Shown here: positions 58,610 through 64,000 of the stretch, piece by piece
Numbering within the stretch: position 1 is the first letter of the stretch
How the letters are laid out: every line of letters begins with the position of its first letter
Origin: Morinoia aosen
Taxonomy: Eukaryota > Arthropoda > Malacostraca > Amphipoda > Talitridae
DNA length: 64,000 bases
Assembly (NCBI GenBank): GCA_030386875.1
Contig: CM059556.1
Span: 38,418,964 to 38,482,963 of the forward strand
Direction of reading: 5' to 3'
Program-made: the position numbers and the translations under genes
The notes under the pieces: model-generated
Seen by the model: the letters and a program-made list of their open reading frames with translations, nothing else
What the model was told of the DNA's origin: nothing
Databases searched by the model: none

Positions 58610-60468
58610 CAGGGTGCGTACAGGCATGGAGAAGCATGGAAAGTCGTTGAATTTTGAAAATAAAATTCAAGGCCTCGAAAGTAGTGGAATTTTAAAAATG
58701 GTCATTGAAAGTCATGAAATTTTAGGATTTTCGTGAAAAGAAAATTTTACTGTTGAAAATTTTCGTTCCGTTTGGTCCGCGTTGAGCGAGGCGTTGTCAG
58801 TAACCTTCGAGTGTTACTTGGGCTCTGATTGGTTGATACAGCTACGTCTTTAGTGTCCGCGATTTTGATTGGTTCTCAGGCGTCACGTGAAACCAAACGC
58901 GCTCAGTGTGACTGAAGACACGCGCTCGCTCGGACCATTGTTGACCTGTCGCCACTGTTGGACATTTTCGAGCTTTGTTGAACATTCCACAGCCGAAAGG
59001 GAAGTCGTACAAGACAATTGAAGGACTCTCACTCCCTCTTCGAGGCCAAGGTGCAAGCGTTCCTGTCAGTTGCGAAGATCTTGAACCCCTTTCTCAAAAA
59101 GTTTCAAGGAGACGCGCCACTCCTGCCTTTCATGTGCAATGACATCATCAAGATTTTGAAGGTTCTGTTGGAGAGGTGTGTGAAAGCAGAGGTGCTGGAA
59201 AAACTGACCACACCAGCTAAGTATGCTGCCCTTGACTTCAATGACAAGACCATCTACCTGCAAAATAGCAAGATTGACCCTGGCTTTGTTGCTGCAAGTA
59301 TTTTGAAAGATCAGATGGCTGCAAAGAAAGTGAATGAGAGGCTTGCTTTCTCCTTCAGGGATGATGTGAAGAATTTCCTTGTTGCTGTCATCAAGAAGAT
59401 TGTTGAGAAGTCACCTTTGAAATTCGGGTTGGCCCGAAACATGGGCTGGCTGGTGCCAAGTGTCTTTGTGGATCGCACAAAGAGAGAGAAGACCAAGTCC
59501 ATGCTGAAAAACTGTCTGCAGCTGCTCAGCGATGCTAAGAGGCTACCACAGGGTGACATCGATGAGGTGATGAGCCAGTTTTCAGAGTTCTTTGATGAGG
59601 CACAGAGGAAGATCAGCACTTTCAACAGTTTTCAGCAAGACACTGATTGGCTAGATGTCTTCTGGAGCAGCCAGCTGGCCACATCCTCCCTCAAGAAACT
59701 GTGGCTGGTTGTGAAGATGCTACTGGTCCTGTCACATGGCCAGGCTTCAGTGGAAAGGGGCTTTTCTGTGAGCAAGCAGCTCATGGAAGTCAACATGGGT
59801 GAGAACACCATCGTGGCGCAGAGAGTGGTCATGGACCACATCAAACATGTAGGAGGTATCTCCAAGGTTGACATTTCCAAGAAACTCCTCTTTTCAGCTT
59901 CACAGGGCAGACAGCGCTATCAGCACTACCTGGATCAAAGAAGAAAGAGGCAGAGAAGCAGAAGAAGGGAGAGAAGAGGAAGAGAGAACTGGATGAAGTG
60001 GAGAACCTGAAGACAAAACGGAAGAGGATGGAGGAGAGTCTGCAAGCGCTGGTGGAGGATGCTGACAGCTTTGCACGGAAGGCAGAGGACAAGAATGATT
60101 TGCGCCTACTGGCAAAGTCAAATGCATTGAGGAAATCAGCCAAAGACAAGCAAGAACAACTCAAGGGGCTGAATGCGGAAATTAATGACAAACTTAATGC
60201 ACTGGCAAATGCATAGCAGATGCTATTGAACTGTCCAGCATGACTGTTTGGTGTTGTGATGATCATTTACACATTTATGAAAACAAGACCTGCAAGTAAT
60301 GATGAATGTTCTGTGAAGTTTATGACTGAAATACATTTATTGTGCTGCAATTTAACTTTGTGTGACATTATTTTGGGCAGAGAGAGGTAGTGAAAATGTG
60401 ATTTGGTTGGCATAAAAAGTCATGAAAAAGTAGTGGAATTTTGAACCTCAGAGCCTGTACGCACCCTG
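58610..60468 (+). mobile_element. hAT DNA transposon inserted in the 24-bp minisatellite
   Basis: Perfect 16-bp terminal inverted repeats CAGGGTGCGTACAGGC (58610-58625; complement at 60453-60468). Extended subterminal similarity ('gtagtggaatttt' near both ends). 'agttta' adjoins both ends, but because the target is itself repetitive the expected 8-bp target duplication cannot be read cleanly ('aagtttac' against 'gagtttac'). The element is about 1.9 kb, short for an autonomous hAT, and has lost the N-terminal part of its transposase. Confidence 0.88.
59018..60216 (+). pseudogene. hAT transposase remnant, frameshifted
   Basis: The open frame from about 59018 has no ATG start and lacks the zinc-finger and catalytic beginning. 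It reads through 'TDWLDVFWSS' to 'LLVLSHGQASVERGFSVSKQ', the hAT C-terminal dimerisation signature (SHG.A..ERGFS). It then runs into a shifted, Arg-rich reading near 59940. The original frame resumes in another phase with a Lys/Glu-rich coiled coil (about 59950-60213, ending NDKLNALANA), stop TAG 60214-60216. Truncation plus frameshift makes it inactive as a protein. Confidence 0.8.
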
Positions 60469-61310
60469 AGTTTACAATTTGCTCCAATTTGAAGTTTACA
60501 ATTTGCTCCAATTTGAAGTTTACAATTTGCTCCAATTTGAAGTTTACAATTTGCTTCAATTTGAAGTTTACAATTTGCTCCAATTTGAAGTTTACAATTT
60601 GCTCCAATTTGAAGTTTACAATTTGCTCCAATTTGAAGTTTACAATTTGCTCCAATTTGAAGTTTACAATTTGCTCCAATTTGAAGTTTACAATTTGCTC
60701 CAATTTGAAGTTTACAATTTGCTCCAATTTGAAGTTTACAATTTGCTCCAATTTGAAGTTTACAATTTGCTCCAATTTGAAGTTTACAATTTGCTCCAAT
60801 TTGAAGCTTACAATTTGCTCCAATTTGAAGCTTACAATTTGCTCCAATTTGAAGTTTACAATTTGCTCCAATTTGAAGTTTACAATTTGCTCCAATTTGA
60901 AGTTTACAATTTGCTCCAATTTGAAGTTTACAATTTGCTCCAATTTGAAGTTTACAATTTGCTCCAATTTGAAGTTTACAATTTGCTCCAATTTGAAGTT
61001 TACAATTTGCTCCAATTTGAAGTTTACAATTTGCTCCAATTTGAAGTTTACAATTTGCTCCAATTTGAAGTTTACAATTTGCTCCAATTTGAAGTTTACA
61101 ATTTGCTCCAATTTGAAGTTTACAATTTGCTCCAATTTGAAGTTTACAATTTGCTCCAATTTGAAGTTTACAATTTGCTCCAATTTGAAGTTTACAATTT
61201 GCTCCAATTTGAAGTTTACAATTTGCTCCAATTTGAAGTTTACAATTTGCTCCAATTTGAAGTTTACAATTTGCTCCAATTTGAAGTTTACAATTTGCTC
61301 CAATTTGAAG
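60469..61310 (+). repeat. 24-bp minisatellite, right part
   Basis: About 35 almost identical 24-bp units, the same as at 58495-58609. Rare variants ('gcttcaatttg' near 60555, 'gaagctta' near 60806 and 60830) mark their order. Frames of about 300 codons on both strands arise from the 24-bp period. Confidence 0.95.
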
Positions 61311-61502
61311 TGTCCAGTACAATCCCAGCAGGCAGGCTGGATTGGAACATTATCAAAGCACACATTTACCTTCTGTAAACATTCTTTAAATAAAAAATGT
61401 TTTGGCCTTTATTTTTCTCATGCATGCATCACCAGTTATGTTAAGCCTGAAACAGTATCAAGTGTATGATATCTGCATTCTTTTTAACTCCTTAATGTTG
61501 TC

Positions 61503-61866
61503 CCCTCAGGGGGATACAACTATTGTATCTATGGGAATTAGCGCTCCCAGGGGGAAAATGTGAGGGCCCAAGCTGAGAGTTAGGTAGGCCTTCTTTTTGT
61601 TGAAATAAAATGTTTTTGTTATGTTAAGGACCACCTTATTTTCGGTTCACTGCTGTCCTGTTCTTCAGCACCTACTACTTTCTTCTTTGAATTTGATCTT
61701 TTTTCATAATCTTCTTTCTCAACTTACTGTTTCTATGCCCTTTCTGCATAGATTCTGCGTTTCCTTAACTCCAAACTAAATGGTGTCTTCCTCTTTCCTC
61801 TCTTTGAATCGCCTTTGTAGCGGGTAAGGAGTCTTAAACTGACTAATTATCTGATCTAATCTAATC
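61503..61866 (+). repeat. dispersed intronic repeat DIR, intron 9 copy
   Basis: Full-length: 'ccctcagggggatacaacta', 'gggaattagcgctcccaggg', 'gagggcccaagctgagagtt', 'tttcggttcactgctgtcct', 'ctttctgcatagattctgcg', 'ctaaatggtgtcttcctc', tail 'atctgatctaatctaatct'. Very close to 54416-54835. The stretches 61311-61502 and 61867-62220 show nothing further. Confidence 0.85.
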
Positions 61867-62234
61867 TTCAAGCTTTAATTCAATAGATACATTCTTCTGA
61901 GCACTGATTTTTCCTCTCACTTTCTTTGAACTTACGGTATTACTGTATTAAAATGAAAAGTGATAAAGTGCTGTAAATGCACAAAAAAAAACATAAAACG
62001 CGATGACAACCTATCAAAAATACTTCCACAGTATGGTAAAAAAGCACACTGACTAAGGCGGGGTAAACTTGATCGAGGACCGCCGGCCGACCCGCTGACC
62101 CGGTTGCTCGTATCTCAAATGTTTCTTGTATTTTAAAGCAAAAAATTGCTGGGTCAATGGCTCGTATCTCAAAAATCTCTTCAGGGCACTCGTATGTCGT
62201 AAGTTATCTCACTCATATGTCGCTGTATAAATGT

Positions 62235-62328
62235 GTGCAGAGGATGATTAACAATGATGTGTGCTGCTGATGATGATATAATCAGTGACATGTGACGAGT
62301 ATGATGATATAATCAATGCCATGTGCAG
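62235..62328 (+). repeat. short repeats before the exon 10 acceptor
   Basis: Two to three degenerate units of 'gatgatataatcagtgacat' + 'gtg', the last ending in the true acceptor 'gccatgtgcag'. A similar 'tgtgtgcagagga' lies at about 62233-62245, resembling acceptor plus first exon bases. Confidence 0.6.
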
Positions 62329-64000
62329 AGGAGCTGGCCGAGACGGAGGGCCACAAGTGCGAGGAGTGTGGCGAAGTGATCGCCTTCAAGCGGGACTTCA
62401 TCCGTCACCTGCGCAGCCGCCACAACATGCGGCCGTTCGAGTGCGAGCAGTGCGGCAAAACGTTCACGTCCATCGTGGCTTTAGAGGACCACAGCGTCGT
62501 GCATAACCTGGAGACGCCTTTCCGCTGCTCCCTCTGCAACCAAAGCTTCCCCCAGATGAGTGCTCTCAAAGATCACCAAAGAACTCATGCTGACGACATG
62601 GATTTCACTTGTGACACGTGCAGCAAAAGGCTCCCTAACGTGTCCCAGCTCAAGAAACACATGATGCAGCATGAGGCAGGCCTCGCTTACAAGTGTGAGG
62701 TGTGTTTTAACTTGTTCGATAGCAAGGATTCCCTAGAATCTCACATGAGGTCTCACCAAAACGAACGACCGCACGTCTGTGATATCTGCAACATCGGTTT
62801 CTTCTCCGCCGGGGGTTTGAATCGTCACCGCAAGGTTCACAAGAGAAATAGGGGCTTGGAGTGCATGGAGGACCTGCGATGCACGCAGTGCCAGGCTAAT
62901 TTTACGTACGCCGAAACCTTGAAGAAGCACATGAGCTCTGTGCATCAGATCGGGACTGAGGAGGTCAAGAAAGAGCCCCCGACCATGCCGCTTACGGAAG
63001 ACAGAGTGGTTGAGGAGCTGCAAGAGCAACTCAACGAAGGCTATGCGCCGAAAAACTCGGAGCTTTATGATGTGCCTGGCGCTTCTGAGACTCTGGAGAG
63101 CAAGTTCCCGGTAGATCCGTTCAGGTGCGGCATTTGTGAAGAGGCTTTCACGGACGTGGACTTGATGTGCGACCACTTCAGTAATTGTCACACTGGCGAG
63201 CAGCCTCTGTACTGCGAGACGTGCTGCGTTGGGTGCTCCACCGAGAAGCAGATGGAGCGCCACAAAGGCGTGCATTTGTCCGAAGAACAAAACACGATCA
63301 TCCCGAGGCAGTCTGAAGATCTTCCCAACGTTTGCCTCACGTGCGGCAAGAGCTACAAAACATTGCAGGAACTCACAAAGCACAGCCGGGTTCACAATGT
63401 CGCGAAGCATTTCAAGTGCAACATTTGTGTTGCTTCGTTTCCCATCAAGTCGGCCCTAGACAAGCACTTGTTAGTTCATACAGGCGAGAGGCCTTTTAAA
63501 TGCGATGTTTGTCTCAAGAGCTTCCGTCAGTCTGCAGCGCTGGTGCGCCACAAGCTCTGGACACACCGCCTCAAGAATCAAAACAAATGTGAAATTTGCG
63601 GGAAAACTTTTTTCACGGCTGCCCTGCTGCTCTATCACCTTGACGTTCATGGTGACCAAGGACTCCAAGTGAAGCAAAAGCTTGAGGAATCTGTTGTCAT
63701 TGAAGACGAAGCAGAGCAGGAGAGTGACGGGAAACCTAGAAGTGACGACGAAGATGCTTCTCTTGACCGTGAGAATAACATCAATAACAAGTGCGAGTAT
63801 TGCTCCAAGACGTTCCCATCTTACGTGGCTCTCCTCACACACAAGCTGACGCACAAACTCTCAGCGTCATACAAGTGCGACCAGTGCCACAGGACGTTCA
63901 GGGAGAAGCGGTACCTGCAGAAGCACAAGCTTACGCACCGAGGAGTGAGGAGCTGGAAATGCGACATATGTAAGAAGGGATTCGCAGCCAAGCTCACCCT
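62329..64000 (+). CDS. AT-hook/C2H2 zinc-finger gene, exon 10: zinc-finger array (continues past the window)
   Basis: 'atgtgcag|AG' in phase 1, open to the window end. Fifteen complete C2H2 fingers (C-x2-C-x12-H-x3..5-H) follow, then a sixteenth cut after CDICKKGFAAKLT. Fingers begin with CEECGEVIAF, CEQCGKTFTS, CSLCNQSFPQ, CDTCSKRLPN, CEVCFNLFDS, CDICNIGFFS and CTQCQANFTY, then, after a roughly 75-residue acidic spacer, CGICEEAFTD, CETCCVGCST, CLTCGKSYKT, CNICVASFPI, CDVCLKSFRQ and CEICGKTFFT, then, after a second acidic spacer, CEYCSKTFPS and CDQCHRTFRE. A canonical TGERPF linker joins fingers 11 and 12. The grouping 7+6+3 suggests separate DNA-binding blocks. Sequence-specific DNA binding is the expected role. 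Confidence 0.9.

Noticed and set aside
60368-61469. Frames of about 300-340 codons on both strands in the 24-bp array
   Set aside because: Four of the six frames are open through the same array, which is expected for a 24-bp period.

Overview
The window looks like a stretch of an arthropod nuclear genome. The genes are split by long AT-rich introns with canonical GT..AG borders. There is a run of degenerate TTAGG/GTTAGGTTA repeats of the kind common in insects and crustaceans, plus tRNA-derived SINE, hAT, TTAA-type, foldback and Ty3/gypsy-like elements. A crustacean is my best guess, but nothing here fixes the species. No bacterial operons, CRISPR arrays or rRNA genes are visible.

Layout. 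Positions 1-496 hold the start of a minisatellite field. Positions 497-23320 are repeated head-to-tail as 23321-46144: a 22,824-bp direct duplication. Every open frame and landmark I compared lies at exactly +22,824, including a 14-C homopolymer. Each copy holds, in order: a 17-bp minisatellite, a 30-bp minisatellite, about 4 kb of unique AT-rich DNA, a SINE, a minus-strand MRNIP homologue (two exons), a roughly 520-bp divergent promoter, and the first three exons of a large plus-strand gene. The left junction lies inside the 17-bp minisatellite and the right junction inside exon 3, so copy 1 of the large gene is broken and only copy 2 runs on into the downstream exons. This is either a very recent duplication or an assembly error.

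The main gene. By joining splice sites and reading phases I assembled a ten-exon gene from 34912 to beyond 64000. Its parts are an N-terminal Ser/Asp-rich region, an RGG/AT-hook segment, two further basic or AT-hook motifs, a long acidic region, and at least 15 complete C2H2 zinc fingers plus one cut by the window end. All nine junctions keep one reading frame. It is probably a nuclear DNA-binding protein; I do not recognise a named orthologue. Its divergent neighbour MRNIP is known in vertebrates as a partner of the MRE11-RAD50-NBS1 DNA-repair complex.

The most unusual feature is that splice junctions of the large gene are embedded in, or touch, tandem arrays. The exon 2, exon 4 and exon 8 donors are copied about 6, 17 and 7 times. 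The exon 5, 6 and 7 donors are followed at once by short repeats. The exon 3 and exon 6 acceptors sit at the end of 73-bp and 54-bp arrays, and the exon 8 acceptor follows a 42-bp array. Several units are centred on CAG|GT, the proto-splice motif. Introns also carry at least nine copies of one dispersed repeat, all in the same orientation as the gene. Between exons 3 and 4 there is a 5'-truncated Ty3/gypsy-like element. Between exons 9 and 10 a hAT element with perfect 16-bp terminal inverted repeats is inserted into a 24-bp minisatellite.
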